Shown in pieces: positions 1 through 12,147 of a DNA stretch of 64,000 bases; within the stretch, counting starts at the first letter, position 1; each line of letters begins with the position of its first letter. This DNA is from Onchidella celtica (lineage: Eukaryota; Mollusca; Gastropoda; Systellommatophora; Onchidiidae), in assembly GCA_963931925.1 (NCBI GenBank), contig OZ007569.1, positions 7,492,957 through 7,556,956 on the forward strand, read 5' to 3'. The position numbers and the translations under genes were made by a program. The notes beneath the pieces are model-generated. The model did no database searches, had not been told where the DNA came from, and was given only the letters and a program-made list of their open reading frames with translations.

Positions 1-50
1 TACAGTGTACTCTACTGTGGTCTCATATCCTCTATGTTATTCAAATGCAG

Positions 51-3000
51 GTGTCTATAACGACGCTGTCGATGTGGCGGGACACTGGTACGGTCCTGAC
101 TCACGCCAAGTTGCCGATTCTCTGAGGGCAATAGATAACAGTGTGGGGAAATTGGTTGACCAATGGCAATCTCTGAATGATGATGGTTTTAAGGTACAAA
201 TCTCCGAATTTGGAGTATTGGTTTGTTTCACTTACGTCATCCTAAGTTGTGATGCATTTAAAATAGTCCTTAAATTAATAATACATAAAATATTTATATT
301 TTAAATGCTGAAATTTTATTACATCCCTAGCCTGCGGATTTTCAAGGCCCTCGGCTGTACCCTACTGAACATATTCCTAATTCGGCACGGCCTTCATGAG
401 TGATTTAAAAAGTGCGGCCTCACCAACTTCACACCGGGGTTTTGTAGCATAACAGATGTCAACAGTATGAGATTATTATTATTGTTATTATTATTATGAC
501 AATGAGAATTACTGTAAAGCCTCCACAGTACACTTCGTCCTGAAAAGCTTCATTAAGTGTACAAATCACCCAAACGTTTTGTTCTGTTTTAAAGTTGTGT
601 TTGTTTTCTCATCATATTCATTTCATTACTGTGCTCCCAGGTGAATGTCATGATCGTCTCTGACCACGGGATGGGCAGAGTTAGCACTGCCAAACTCATC
701 AACGTTACACATCTACTGACCCCTGACCTTTACGAGACCATCATGGAGTCCGGTCCAGTCATGAGTGTCTATACTCCGCGGGGAAACAGTGAGGCTGTCA
801 AACAGGTAGTATGCCCGGCGTGCATCGGCGGATTTGATCGGGCGACTCGTTGGATGATGACGTCACGGCATTGAATTTCAGTGAGGTCCAACTAGTTGGC
901 TGGTATGCGAGGTCTCATTGAAACACAATTTCCCGACGTCATCATCCAGCCAGTTGGCAGATCAAACTCGGTGAGTACACCCCGGACCATCGACTTGATG
1001 GGGGCGACGCATCTGCGTTGTTTTGTGTTAAATGTCTGAGTGATCAGCAGGTCAAGTTTCAGTGATGAACTTCTAAAAGACCTAATACAGATGTGTTTGT
1101 TGTCTGTGAACTTGTAGTATTTATATTTCGTGAACTTGTAGCGTTTGTAGTCTGTGAACTTGTAGTGTTTGTAGTCTGTGCAGTGTTTGTAGTCAACGAA
1201 ACTGTAGTGTTTGTTGTCTGTAAACTTGTAGTGTTTTTGGTCTATGAAATTGTAGTGTTTGTTGTCTGTGAACATGTAGTACTTGTAGTCTATGAAATTG
1301 TAGTGTTTGTTGTCTGTGAACATGTAGTACTTGTAGTCTATGAAATTGTAGTTTTTGTTGTCTGTGAACATGTAGTACTTGTAGTCTATGAAATTGTAGT
1401 GTTTGTTGTCTGTGAACTTGTAGTACTTGTAGTCTATGAAATTGTAGTGTTTGTTGTCTGTGAACTTGTAGTACTTGTAGTCTATGAAATTGTAGTGTTT
1501 GTTGTCTGTGAACTTGTAGTCTATGAAATTGTAGTGCTTGTTGTCTGTGAACTTGTAGTACTTGTAGTCTATGAAATTGTAGTGTTTGTTGTCTGTGAAC
1601 TTGTAGTACTTGTAGTCTATGAAATTGTAGTGTTTGTACTCTGTGAACTTGTAGTGCTTGTAGTCTATGAAATCGCAGTGTTTGCAGTCTGTAAACTTGT
1701 GGATGCCATTGCATTGGGATAGGTTAAGGGGGCGATGAAAGAACATTTGTGGGCGTAAGGAAGAGAGTTGCCTGAGAAATGTTGAAAACCACTGCGATCA
1801 TACATTCTGCACATCAACAACTTACAAAAACAAAATCTTCATGCTTTGGCATTAACCCACCCCCTTTTCCAAAGGTTCACAGAAGTGCAAACTCGTGCAA
1901 AGTTAACTTGCCCTTAACAGTTCTGAAATGTAATATAAGCCTTCCAAATTTTCAGGATTCACAGAGGCGGCACAAAGTGTGCGCTTTTGTTATCAATTCC
2001 ACATTCCACATGCCGAGATATGGCTGAATCTAGCTTTTGATCATTGTATGGGTTCACCATGACATTGATAAATGAAATTAATGAGTTTACCGAATGTGGA
2101 AGTAATTTATTTGTTATCATGTTTTTCTGCGTCCTTGAGCAACTGTGATAATAGCTGATGGATACAGTGGACATGCTGCAGGGTAAATAACCCAGGAGAG
2201 AAATCATGTTTACAGGAGTTGTCTACACTTTTTTAAATTTCAAATAATACTCGAGAGCTTGCGCACTTCTACCAGATCGAGGATGATAATTATGCTCAGG
2301 CATTACCTTGAAAATTAACAGAAAACAAAGGCTTTCCCGATCCCGTCATTGTTTTTTATACTGCATTCCACAGGTCTATGACAGACTGCATAACTTTCAT
2401 CCTAACATGACCTGCTATCATAAAAAAGACCTTCCTGACAGATGGTTCTATAAGGAAGGCAAGTTTGTCTCACCTGTGACTTGTGTAGCAGATCTTGGTT
2501 GGTTTATCCTGCATGTAAGTGTGACTTTCTTGTATACTTTTTCCTTTGATTTCATATTTATTTATGTTTATTACTTTTGTATAACTATAAGTCTGCGTTG
2601 AGACCAAAGCAGTCAAGCCTAGCGCCCAAAACAACTGAGCTGTGATGCGTGTCCTTGTGGAACGATGGTCAACATTTCTATGAAATAGTAAAAATGTAAT
2701 TATTTTACTTACGACACACTATATATTTTTGACATTATTCTTATTATTTATCATATAATTATGAACATTTTATATTAGGGATTTTTTTCTCCTTCTTATA
2801 AATCTTATATAATCTTTGGTAAAAGTGCACTTTAGCCGCCACCCCCCCCCCCCCCCAAAGAAAACAAAATTGTGTTGGGCATTTTCATTATTATACTCAG
2901 TATCGATTACTATCTAGATGATTTTAACAAAGGGGTAAGGAGCATTTAGTAATCAAAGTAATTAGTACCAAGTACTCAATATGCTTAACAGTATTATTGG

Positions 3001-6000
3001 AGGGCTAAACTGCGCGTTTACCTTATCGTGTAACTATGGTAAATAATCAGTTTATTGCTGCCATAGAAAGTCTGTAGTGGTATGCAGTAATACTTAAACA
3101 CACGCTTTGAAATAAAGAAGTGAAATTGTAACAGAATAAATGTCAATTCACGTATTATACGAGCCTATCTTCACACTTGTAATGGCATATTATATAATTA
3201 AAGCTGGTAATGACATACAGCTGAGGCAACGATAGAAGATAATCCCGTCATGAGGGATGGCAGAATAATACTAACTGAGGCTTCCGGCGTTGTCTGGAAT
3301 AAACCTGTTTCTGCCTTCCATCACTCTTGCTCTCTCTCTCTCCCCCCCCCCCCCCCAAATTCTATGAAGCCAAATTCGGGGATATCATCACTATGGTCAT
3401 TCCACAATTGCCAAAGTCATTTTTTTTTTGTGTGTGTGTTTTGAGGTGAAGTGCTCACCCTAGTCAGACATTCACATTGCCCATTCAGCAGTTACACATG
3501 TAGATTGTTTTGTTTCGTTGACTGACGAATTTTTAAACAAAAACCCACCTCCACCTAAATCACCATTTTTAGACAGTTGTAAGGGAGGCATAGTTTAGTT
3601 ACAAAGCCAAATAGAGAAACCATTCGCTCCATGGTACACCCTAGATGTCAAAGCAGCCAAAGCAGAATGTCGCAAAGCAGAAAGGAAATGGTTAAAGACA
3701 GGTCTTACAGTCCACAAGGACATTTTCAAACACCAGAAGAACAAATGGAAATGTGTTATTAAACTTGCAAAAAAAGACTTCTATGTCACTAAACTTCAAA
3801 ATTCTACATCTTGTAAGGAACTTTTTAGTATTTGTGATGAACTCACAGGGAAAAGAAAGGAAACACCTCTACCCACAATTTACGAGAACAATTTGTTGCC
3901 CAATGTTTTTGCTGATTATTTTGATAAAAAAGTTACAACTATCCGAGAAAATCTTGACAGTTTTGATGCCATTGATCATTTTGATGAGTTTCAGGGAAAT
4001 CCTATAGACACTTTTGGTGTTGTGTCGAATGAATCTGTAAAATCTATCATCATGGCATCGCCATCAAAATGTTGTGACCTCGATCCTATTCCTGCATTTT
4101 TGGTTAGATATCTTGTATTGATGAACTGGTTCCAACTATTACAAAAATAATAAACAACTCTATTTTAAGTGGGTCTGTCCCTGATTATTTTAAAACAGCC
4201 TGGGTAACACCACTTTGGAAAAAAACGACTCTATCAAATCATGTTGAAAAATTATAGACCCGTCTCAAACCTTGCTTTTCTTTCAAAAATCCTTGAAAAG
4301 GTGATATTACAACAACTAATGTGTCATTTGAGAAATAATGACCTGTTGGAACCATTTCAATCTGCTTACAGAAGTAACCACAGTACTGAAACTGCACTAT
4401 TAAGAATCATGAATGACATATTAGTAAAGGCAGATTCTGGAAATATTACTCTGCTAAATTTGTTGGATCTATCAGCAGCGTTCGACACCATCGATCACGA
4501 AATCCTGCTCAGAAGGCTAGAAACATCGTTTGGAATCAGAGGGGTCGCCCTTAAATGGGTCGAATCTTACCTGTCAAATCGCCACCAATTTGTTGTAACC
4601 AACAAAATAAGATCTTTTTCTTATGCGCTTCAGTATGGCGTACCACAAGGCTCAGTGCTTGGTCCTATTTTGTTTACTACCTATACTATTCCACTTGTAC
4701 ATGAAATAAAGAAATTTAATTTACAATATCATTTCTATGCTGATGATACCCAGCTCTACAGTTCTGCCTTGCCATGCGATGTTGACAGCCTTCTGCAGCA
4801 GGCTGGAAACTGTATAACAGAAATTAAAAGCTGGATGAACCAAAACAAACTGAGGATAAAACTGTGGTTATTTTATTAGGCCGTGAGCGGGTTCTGCAAG
4901 AAGTGGACAGAACTGAGATGATAATTGGCACTAATTCAATAGAAATTTCAAAAAAAGTAAAAAACCTAGGGGTTTACATTGATTCAAATCTTTCTATGTC
5001 ATCTCAGGTTAGTCACCTCATTCGTATTCTATACATGGAAATCTGGAAAATTGGTAAAATCAGACATCTTATTTCAACTGAAACTGCGGCTGTTTTAGTA
5101 AATTCTTTTGTACTTTCAAAGCTTGGCTATTGCAACTCCCTTTTGGCTGGAATTTCACAAAAAAATATTAGAAAACTCCAAATTGCTCAAAACAATGCAG
5201 CGAGACTTGTTTTGAAGAAAAAGAAAAGAGATTCAGCACTGCCACTTCTGCAGAGTTTGCACTGGCTGCCTGTCGAGAAAAGAATAATGTACAAATTGTC
5301 ATCCATTTGTCACAAATGTGTCAATAATACTGCTCCATCGTACCTAGTTGATTTAACTGATTACTATGTTCCATCTCGTCAACAAAGATCATCATCTGAC
5401 ACTACAAAATTGAAAGTACCTAAAATGAATCTGTCCACTGTAGGAGAAAAGTCCTTTTCATTTCTTGGCCCTACCATCTGGAACACTCTTCCAAAGACAA
5501 CCAGGGAAATTAATGACATTGGTTCTTTCAAACGCCATCTGAAGACCCATTTCTTTCAGACAAACTAGGCTAGGTGTTTTTCGGCAGCAACAATAGTAAA
5601 TATTTTTGAATTTCTTTTGTGTATGCGTGTGTGTGTGTGTGTGTAAGAGTTTGTTAAAGCGCCCAGAGCTTGTCATCGACGGGGTTGGGCGCTATATAAA
5701 TGCAATATATTATTATTATTATTATTAACTACTGAGTTGTGTTCACTGTTGAGCTGCAGCTTTCTGTGTAAAATACTACACTCCCTTAACAACAGCTGCT
5801 TCATTATCGAATTACAAGACAGTTTTCTTTGATTTTCAAAAAACGCCAAAACATGACTCTGGCAATTGTGGAATGAGCCTGATGACATTTTCCACTTCCA
5901 AATTAGAAAAATTAGTTAAAAGTTTTCAAAGTGTTCGCTGAATATTCACCAAGCGTTTTGCTGGCCAAAGTGAACTCCCATCTTGAAAGGCTAAAAGGTG

Positions 6001-8175
6001 AAAGAAAAACCAATGCCGTGCATGGAGAACACGCAAGTACGAAATTAATCGAAACAAAAATAGTATTTGTATTTTATCAATGGTCGCGCTTTGATCTGAG
6101 TGTCAGTTGTAACCTGTATAAAAATTATGAAGCTTATACTTATAGCGGTATAATCAGTAACTGGTGCCAAGCATCGGCAAGTCCAGGAATTATAATAGTA
6201 CAGATGATTATAATAATCGTGCCTGTAGATATATTATATCTGATATATGTTGTTTACTGTTGATTGTCTGCAGCCTTTACAAACGGAACTCTGGAAACGT
6301 GAGACGGATGGAAAATTGCTGGAAGGAGAGCATGGCTACGATAATCGTCAGTCTGATATGTGGGGCATTTTCCTGGGGCTGGGACCTGGTGAGTGGGCGG
6401 TGTCTGGTGTGCTGTACAGCCATACTAATACAGAACACCGTACGCGTCAATTTTGATCAAATTCATATTTTAAAAATTATCCCGTAGAATGAAATATGCT
6501 CTGAGTTTCTTTCTGAGTTGTAATTTTGTACGACTAATAGTTTCTTTGGGTCATTGCAAATGGCGCACAACATGTCTCCTGTAAACTTTTTTTTTTTTGG
6601 TGCACATAATATAGCCTTTCCCTGCATTATGGGGGTGTAGTCTAGTGCATTGTTGAAATATGGATATATCTGTATCTTGAGAGGTGAGTATAGGCAGGAA
6701 AATGAGGATGGACTTAGCCACGTGAATCTGGAGGAAACCCAAGCGTTTGAACCTTCCCAGCTAGCATCCCTTGTCAATCCGACGTAGATCTGGATACGAT
6801 TTCCGTAGGGTTAGTAGGATCACAGTGAGGGTCGGTTCCCTGCAACAAATCTACGTGGGCACGATGTCGTAACCAGCGGGCCTACGCCGGAACGATGACA
6901 TTCCTATTTGCAAATTTGACGTCAAGCCTACCACTAGAATTTCCGTAGGATAGCTGGCTGGGCTTGGTATTGCCTTTCCACATTTATAGCTGTTAGTAGG
7001 CCTATATCAAAGTTTTGCTGTCAAAGACAATGAAACTTGGGTTTCTCCAGAAAATGCACGCTTTATTAAAGTGTCAGGTCCTTGCAAGCTCCAAATACCC
7101 AACTTTAAAAGGTTACCACTGGAGCTCAAAAGTCCTTGCAGGTCACAGTAATTTCACCTGCTGGTGGCAGCGTTAATGACTGTATAAATATGAGGATCTG
7201 GACGAACCAGAGATGATTGTGAAAATGTGTCTAGGATTACTTATGAGACGATATGTCAGTAAAAGAAAAATTTGAAGCATTCGGAAAAGGGCGGCTGAAG
7301 GAAAAGACGAAAGAATGATTTTAAGTTCCTGAAAGGAAGTACCTTAAGGTAATAAAAACTGCAATGCATTAATTAAGACATAGGAAAGAGAGATTAAATC
7401 AAAGAAAATTAAGAAATAAGAGACACCAGTCGAAAAGAAAAACAGCAACAACAGAAAAAAAGTGTTTATGATTTCACAGGCAACAAAAATCACAGACAGA
7501 TAAAGTGTCCATATATGAACAGATTGATGTTCTTTGTGAAACACTGTCGGATTTAAGTTATGTGAGCCAACAACCTTTTATTGTCAATAGCGTCAGGAAT
7601 ACTAGTTTCTTCAACAATTCCTCAAATGCTCATATCATAGCAGCCTCAAAGCTAGCCTTTTGTATTCTCACCTCAGTATGCATAAATGTATTATTATACT
7701 GAATGGCCATATTAAAATTTAAAAGTAATATTATTATTTATTTTGTTGCCTGCCATATCTAAGCGAACTGTAAAGGGCAGTAACCATTATAATAATAGAG
7801 GACAACAGTTCGCGTTAATGTTCATGGAAGAACAACTGCTGACGCAAGGATATGACAAAATAATGTGATGAAACAGCATGCAGTTGATACGCGTGCCCTT
7901 CATCGTGATACAAATATTTTGATAATGTCTCTTGATTTTCAGCATTCATGCCTCAGAGTAGCCTCCCATCCATCGATGCCGTGGACCTGTATGGTGTGAT
8001 GTGTCGCCTAGCCGGACTCCAACCCTCGCATAATGATGGCAACCCTGAAAGAGCCAACCCATTACTTCTAACCGACTGGAAGATCAGTGCTGTGGCTAGT
8101 GTGAAGACGGATTATTATGGTCTATGTATCCAGTTGGTTTTGTCATGGGTGACTCTGAAAGTTGTTGTGTATTAA
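51..8175 (+). CDS. Ectonucleotide pyrophosphatase/phosphodiesterase (ENPP family), 3' part of gene
   Basis: Five exons are visible: 51-193, 641-805, 2374-2514, 6274-6388 and 7943 to about 8175. All have AG acceptors and GT donors and a continuous reading frame (entry phase 1, then 0, 0, 0, 1). The 5' part, with the Thr nucleophile, lies outside the window. ENPP enzymes are secreted or membrane-bound zinc phosphodiesterases that cleave nucleotide or lipid phosphodiesters. Seen here: exon 1 VDVAGHWYGPDS (Asp/His metal ligands), exon 2 IVSDHGMG (Asp/His ligands), exon 3 LPDRWFY...ADLGW, exon 4 EHGYDN (His ligand) joining exon 5 as GPAF, then a Leu-rich motif ending GLQPSHNDGN, as at the end of the catalytic domain. 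The final exon stays open to a TAA at 8173, but a donor before that (for example near 8148) is possible, so the C-terminus is uncertain. The closest subfamily cannot be fixed by eye; the layout resembles the shorter ENPP4/5 type. Confidence 0.87.
829..972. mobile_element. Palindromic MITE-like hairpin in ENPP intron 2
   Basis: The arms 831-870 and 927-970 are imperfect reverse complements. Each carries TTTGATC, a GATGATGACGTC block and a shared GTTGG or CTGG motif. The inner parts (about 871-892 and 900-926) also pair, so nearly the whole segment folds into one long hairpin with a small loop near 893-898. There is no coding capacity. It looks like a foldback MITE; a target duplication could not be defined. 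Confidence 0.55.
1085..1705. repeat. 48-bp minisatellite (two 24-bp half units) in ENPP intron
   Basis: A tandem array whose unit alternates TGTAGTCTATGAAATTGTAG with GTTTGTTGTCTGTGAAC. The main part (about 1240-1640) has 48-bp units. The borders have degenerate 24-bp half units. The unit length is a multiple of three and few stop codons occur, so long open frames appear on both strands (about 892-1746). These are by-products of the repeat, not genes. One unit around 1520 is shortened to a half unit. Confidence 0.9.
3383..3425 (+). repeat. Left arm of an inverted repeat flanking the CR1-like LINE
   Basis: The segment around TCATTCCACAATTGCCA recurs in reverse complement at about 5847-5889 (TGGCAATTGTGGAATGA). 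About 38 positions align with few mismatches. The LINE at 3570-5735 lies between the arms. It may have inserted into an older palindromic element. Confidence 0.5.
3570..5735 (+). mobile_element. CR1/L2-like non-LTR retrotransposon, 5'-truncated, decayed
   Basis: A LINE fragment with the end of the endonuclease/RT linker, the reverse transcriptase and a typical C-terminal region. The 3' end reads GCGCTATATAAATGCAATAT at 5689-5708, followed by an (ATT)n tail at 5709-5728, as in CR1/L2/Rex1-type elements. No target duplication was found. Only the 3' half is present, as expected for 5'-truncated insertion. It sits in the ENPP intron between exons 3 and 4, in the sense orientation. Confidence 0.9.
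3602..5568 (+). pseudogene. Reverse transcriptase of the CR1/L2-like LINE (broken)
   Basis: The frame opens with PFAPWYTLDVKAAKAECRKAE (pre-RT region) and continues through LDPIPAF, NYRPVSNLAFLSKILEK (RT block 1), LLDLSAAFDTIDHEILLRRL (first catalytic Asp), YGVPQGSVLGPILF and HFYADDTQLY (the YADD active site near 4735-4755). It ends with SFKRHLKTHFFQTN and a stop at 5566. Three frameshifts break it: near 4115-4125, near 4240 and near 4858. Each lies between conserved blocks that continue in another frame. It cannot encode an active enzyme. Confidence 0.92.
5847..5889 (-). repeat. Right arm of the inverted repeat flanking the CR1-like LINE
   Basis: Reverse complement partner of 3383-3425, sharing the core TGGCAATTGTGGAATGA. 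It lies about 110 bp beyond the end of the (ATT)n tail of the LINE. Confidence 0.5.
6756..6962. mobile_element. MITE candidate with CCCAGC termini (207 bp)
   Basis: It starts CCCAGCTAGCATCCC and ends GGATAGCTGGCTGGG, imperfect terminal inverted repeats of about 15 bp. The trinucleotide CTT lies directly outside both ends and may be a 3-bp target duplication. It has no coding capacity. It sits between ENPP exons 4 and 5. Confidence 0.5.
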
Positions 8176-10447
8176 CAATTCGCTCCATCCGAAAGACGAT
8201 GAAAATATCAATGTGTTTGTTGTCTGAGATTCAGAAATCTTTTTCAGAACGATGTAAAGTTTCTTAAATTGAGATGTAAATAATTATATTCTGTACAGGA
8301 ATTTTTCACGCTGAATTGGCTTCTACCTGTAGTTAACAATGTTGGAGTATTTTGTCCTTAACTCCCTCGGCAGAAAAAAAAGCCTCGAAATACCCATAAA
8401 ACACATGGAGACACTTTGATGTTATTGTATTTGCGCTTGTGTTATTGTCCACTGTCTGTCAATGTATCTATAGAATTAGTCAACAAACACAGATAATACA
8501 TAATCACTGTTCTAAATATACGGAGATCACATCTTCACCGTTCTTCGTCTACGTCATTTCACCATGTAGAGGCTTAGCCTACTTAATGAACAATCTACTA
8601 AGCTTATTTACTGATATGTTTACAAACATCACGAACTATTCAAGATTCTTATTAATCTTGTGAGTTTTCGGACTTTTGTAATCGATAATAAATTTTCGTT
8701 GGTGAGTTTTCATTCCCTAAATTAATGTCTTTGAGTTTTTTGTTCATTGACGTTTATTGTAAATTTTGAAACCAAGACGACTGGGCCACGTTATCATGTT
8801 GTACGTGTATCTGGTGTTGCTGCTAAAAATACACTGTTAATGATTTGTCGTGAGAATGTCGTATAAGTGGAGATGTCTCTCCATCCGTTTGTCTGTATGT
8901 CTCGTTTTCTTTCATGTTTTCAGGCCGTCAGATCCGGGTCTATATCAAAGAGACTTGAGCTAAAGTATTTTGTTAACTGTTACCCCTTAACTTATTGGCT
9001 GTTTCATTTCTTCCTCAAGGGACATGGCTAGTTTTCCCTTGATGCGCTTATATGTAGCTGCCTCGTCCTCATCCAGTATTTGCACCTCAACCCACTCCAT
9101 ACACACAGCCTGTTAAGTGTTATCATGTGTCTTGCAATGTCTATAGAAAAGTGACGGGGACAGCAGTACAGCGACACCTCCGTGGTGAAGTAGCCTTAGC
9201 TTTCTTATTCTTTCTCTCTCTTCTCCTCATTTCCATGTTGCATAATTCCTACATACAAACCCAGAGGGTGATGGTATCCTCTCCATTCCCCTCCTATGTT
9301 TCTCCCCTGCCTCTCCCCCTTATTTTTATTCTTCCATTGCTTTCTTCTCCTGGTTTCTTCCCTCTCTGCTTCCAGTTACCATATGGCCCATTCCCTTCTC
9401 ACGCTTTTCAATTATCTTTATTCTGTTCGTTTTACTTTTCCTCTCCTCCAAGAGAGACAAGTCAGACAGGTCGATGCTCTCTGAACCTTTGCCAGGGAGA
9501 GAAAAATGACTTTGTATTTCAGTTGATTTTGACACCCGATGACCTCATCCAGGACATGCAAAGTGCACAGTGCCGTATCTTTATAGCAAACTCTGACAGC
9601 ATTTCGCGAGAGATCAGTATTATGTTGTTCAACCGACGTGCAAATGTGTTTAGTATATCCATGTCATAACAATTTCTCATTATTTACCGCTTTCATAGGC
9701 CGATTTATGTTTAGGTGTATCATCTGTGTCAAAACCCATGAAAGCGCAAAATGGCCGCCATCGCACCGAACTCGCACTATATAAGTATGCCAGATTTGGT
9801 ATTACTTTGACGAACATCATACTTTAATGGAGGTAAAGAGTGAACGTACAAGCGCCAAAACTTTGTGACTGTGAAGTTTAGCGTACCGTACAGCTTCAAT
9901 TTGTAATGATAAATTACGTGGACACATCCATTTTTGACAATTTAATTATGATTTTTTTTAGCCCGCAAAGAAAGGGACTCGTTTTGGCCGAGTAGAATCA
10001 ATAAGTGTGACCGGAAATTTCGTTTTTCACCTCTCTACACATTGCTAGCAGAAAATTCAACGGTAAATGAAATATCACAAATCTGTGGTCTCCACGTCAA
10101 CGGGCTAACTACTTACAGGAATGGCAGTAAAATACTTCTACGTCAACCTGCAGTTATTGGGTTGCTTGTTCATTTCAGCAGCATTTCCACAACTACTGCA
10201 ACTGCTATGGTATAATGATGTTGTACTCAGTCCCATCTGCCATGAACCCTCTGTTGTGGTTACTATCTAACTAATTAGCATGCATGAACATAACCGTTGC
10301 CTGGCTGTATTTGAGGTGACAATTGACAAGTCATGTTCAGTCAATATTTTCAGAGCTCTCCCGGAACTAAACACAGGCCATTTGGTTTTTTAAGAAGACA
10401 AGTTCTCTCCCCTCACCATCTCAAAGTGAGAAATCCCTGTAGCTGTT
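8176..10447. other. Non-coding stretch, no supported gene
   Basis: AT-rich sequence with pyrimidine-rich low complexity around 9190-9460. The open frames here have no domain signal and unusual composition (Ser/Pro/Phe/Leu from CT-rich DNA). A TATA-like box with nearby GCCGCC motifs at about 9750-9790 is the only regulatory-looking element. Later ENPP exons could lie here, but none was convincing. Confidence 0.5.
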
Positions 10448-10477
10448 AAGTTTTAGGCCGCTATATGAGATGGAAAT

Positions 10478-10566
10478 AGACAGCGAAAGAGAGAGAGGAC
10501 AGAGAGAGGGGAAAGAGAGGGAAAGAGAGAGAGAGACAGAGCGAGAGAGAGAGAGAAACAGAGAGA

Positions 10567-10634
<68 letters not shown>

Positions 10635-10645
10635 GAGAGAGAGAT
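10478..10645. repeat. (GA)n microsatellite
   Basis: About 165 bp of almost pure GAGAGA with scattered C, G or A interruptions. It yields spurious Ser/Leu-rich and Glu/Arg-rich frames on both strands. Confidence 0.97.
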
Positions 10646-10947
10646 TGAGATATTATCATGTAATGATTCACAAATTATGGAATATTTTTATTTCTTTATT
10701 ACAACCGCACTGAGACAGTCAAATGGTGTACTTTTCTTTGTAATAAATGTATTGAACGATGTTGATTTATCTACAGGTCAGGTCAATAGAATCGAATAAC
10801 TTCAGGATTAGTGTCTTGGTTTGTGGCTGTTTTTTTCATCGTTATCATTCCCTTCAAAGCGTATTAGTTTGCAAACCATTTATGAAACTCTGGAACTCTC
10901 TCCAGTGGTAAAACTTAACCTGTTTTCGTTGGTCTGGTCCGGCCATA

Positions 10948-11053
10948 GGCCATATCTAAAAATAGGAACTTAGGTCTACTTTGTGCTTTTACGCGCGCTT
11001 GGCCATATCTAAAAATAGGAACTTAGGTCTACTTTGTGCTTTTATGCGCGCTT
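10948..11053 (+). repeat. 53-bp tandem duplication
   Basis: Two adjacent 53-bp copies (10948-11000 and 11001-11053) start GGCCATATCTAAAAATAGG. They differ at one position (ACGCGCG versus ATGCGCG), so the duplication is recent. Confidence 0.95.
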
Positions 11054-12147
11054 GCCCCTGTCAGCAGGCGCCAGCAGGTAAGGACATGTTCTGACTACAG
11101 TTCTGACCCTCTGCAGTACGGCCTATCATTATCAGTCGACTGGACGGATGTGGGACGAAGAACGCCCGGTGAGTGCAGTTACCACCACTGCACGTATTGT
11201 TATCGTCCCTATTGACACAACTGACAGACTTGTTTGAAACAGGTCAAATCAATACGTTATGTGCTGGTTAACACTTCCCCTCTCGGCATACTGAAGCGTA
11301 ATAAAACAGTACTTAGAGTAGATTTTTATTATTTTGTTGTAGATGAACAAAAAATGGAAACATAATTAATAATATTTTCTATACAATGTAATATTATAAA
11401 AATTGATGTAACAACGGATTTATAAATCTACATAAGGAACTATCTGTCAACTGCACTATCATGACAAGCAGGTATAAATGGCTAGGAGAACATGCAACTT
11501 ACTTTAAGTGGACGCCTGAATGATCAATGAAAGAGACAATGTGTGAAGACCATGGTCACTTTCCATCCGATCAATCAATCAATCAGTCAATCACGCGGTA
11601 AATTTATCAAGAAACCAGACATTTCAGAAATGGATGATTTAAAATTTATTGGGTGAAACACAAAAACTACGATCATGAAATTTCCACCTTGCACTGTAAG
11701 ATGTGTAAAATGTTATTATGTAATAAAATACTTATTTGACAATCACTACTTGAGTACAACATAAAGCATTTTAATGTATCATAATTATAAATTAAATAAG
11801 CGGTAAATGGTGAACCCTCCAAATTGGAATGTGAATGAAATTAATAATGATATTAAAAAGAATATGACGATGCAAGCAAATCACAAGAAAGACGTGCTGT
11901 GCTGCAATGGATAAACTAACAGTAACACGATAGGAATACAACAACAATATTTTAAATATAATAAAATAAACAATTAATGTTAAAAGTTGAATGGATTGTA
12001 TAACGCTAAAAATGGCACGTAACTGCACATTATACTCATTGTGAGTGATTCTGCTATAGAAAACAAACTGTTCTTCTGTTTCCACAGATCCATCTCCATC
12101 ATGTTTCCTCTCTATCTCTGTCTGTTTATCCGTCTGTCTGTCTTTCT
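11054..12147. other. AT-rich non-coding stretch
   Basis: No gene signal. It holds a short (CAAT)n run at 11567-11590 and AT-rich sequence. Two good 5' splice-site strings (near 11078 and 11169) and an acceptor at 11116 could define small untranslated exons, but no protein supports them. Confidence 0.4.

Noticed and set aside
892..1746. Long open frames on both strands rich in Tyr/Lys/Asn or Val
   Set aside because: They come from the stop-free 48-bp tandem repeat and lie in an ENPP intron.
9127..9669. 180-codon open frame
   Set aside because: CT-rich low-complexity DNA, no domain, no splice or homology support.
10453..10799. Ser/Leu-rich and Glu/Arg-rich open frames
   Set aside because: Translation of the GA microsatellite.
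11117..11168. Possible small exon with good acceptor and donor
   Set aside because: No recognisable protein in any frame and no connection to a neighbouring gene model.
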